From Primula veris (taxonomy: Eukaryota > Streptophyta > Magnoliopsida > Ericales > Primulaceae): DNA of 64,000 nucleotides. This document shows positions 63,735 to 64,000 of this stretch, in pieces. How positions within the stretch are numbered: position 1 is the first letter of the stretch; every line of letters begins with the position of its first letter. Where the stretch lies: positions 34,926,795 to 34,990,794 of the forward strand of contig OY821740.1 of assembly GCA_963682055.1 (NCBI GenBank), in the 5' to 3' direction. Below the pieces are notes generated by a model, which did not search any database, had not been told where the DNA came from, and saw only the letters and a list, made by a program, of their open reading frames with translations. Position numbers and translations under genes: made by a program.

Positions 63735-64000
63735 GGTCAATTAGTTGCCGACTAGTCGTTGGTCGTTTTTCATCCGACTCAGCTAATACTAGTCGGACTA
63801 GATTAGTCGGTGGAAAAGACAACAGCAGCCAACCCATCGATTAGTCGGATTAGTCGGTGATTAGTCAGATTAGTCGGATTAAACCAGTTAGTCGGAAACA
63901 TATTAGTCGGATTAGTCGTGATTAGTACGATTAGTCGGGCCTAACTTGAAAGCTAATTAAATACTTTAAATATTTTTTAAAAATCACCACCGATTAGTCG
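63735..64000. repeat. Cluster of TTAGTCGG motifs running off the window end
   Basis: Exact TTAGTCGG occurs eight times between 63738 and about 63940, with further variants (CTAGTCGG, TTAGTCAG, TTAGTCGT); the last bases are again TTAGTCG. The cluster looks like the subterminal region of a transposon whose other end lies outside. Confidence 0.6.

Noticed and set aside
1..64000. CRISPR arrays, bacterial operons, rRNA or tRNA genes
   Set aside because: The DNA is plant nuclear. No direct-repeat/spacer array was seen, and no tRNA cloverleaf could be recognised by eye; a tRNA scan was not possible.

Overview
The window is nuclear DNA of a flowering plant, almost certainly a core eudicot. It is very AT-rich, its genes carry many short GT-AG introns, and all recognisable proteins are plant types: a plant SR-cyclophilin, a TSO1-like CXC protein, a plant RanBP2-type zinc-finger protein, a MAPK-substrate-like small protein and a cellulose synthase. 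The species cannot be named from the sequence. There is no operon-like organisation. The genes are independent and separated by intergenic DNA rich in small transposon remnants.

Layout. 600-11,060 (+): a CYP95-type SR-cyclophilin, with 13 coding exons giving 736 aa and a non-coding first exon. 12,669-17,348 (-): a tesmin/TSO1-like CXC (CPP) DNA-binding protein, 10 coding exons giving 503 aa, with one intron that appears to use a GC-AG boundary. 17.4-22.4 kb: intergenic DNA with MITE-like elements. 22.87-25.19 kb (-): a broken copy of malonyl-CoA decarboxylase, interrupted by a 1.22-kb solo LTR with a 5-bp target duplication and bordered by a hAT-like element; a decayed Copia reverse-transcriptase fragment follows. 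29.3-31.8 kb (+): a 181-aa protein with three RanBP2-type zinc fingers and a 3'UTR intron. 36.78-37.07 kb (-): a frameshifted fragment of an unidentified membrane protein. 41.9-42.2 kb (+): an intronless 100-aa protein resembling the MAPK substrate (MASS/At1g80180) family. 45.29-54.97 kb (+): a complete CESA1-type cellulose synthase catalytic subunit, 14 exons, 1083 aa. 55-64 kb: intergenic DNA with several MITEs, a 1.08-kb long-TIR Mutator-like element and a cluster of TTAGTCGG motifs running off the end.

Functionally the genes are unrelated: pre-mRNA processing (CYP95), cell-cycle/meristem transcription control (CPP), possible RNA or protein binding (RanBP2 fingers), MAPK signalling (MASS-like) and primary-wall cellulose synthesis (CESA1). 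I found no evidence of a previously undescribed biological system. The observations most worth checking are the GC-AG intron, the solo-LTR-split decarboxylase pseudogene, the degenerate cyclophilin active site, and a set of substitutions at usually conserved CESA positions. All exon models come from reading frames, splice consensus and remembered family motifs; no alignment or database search was run.
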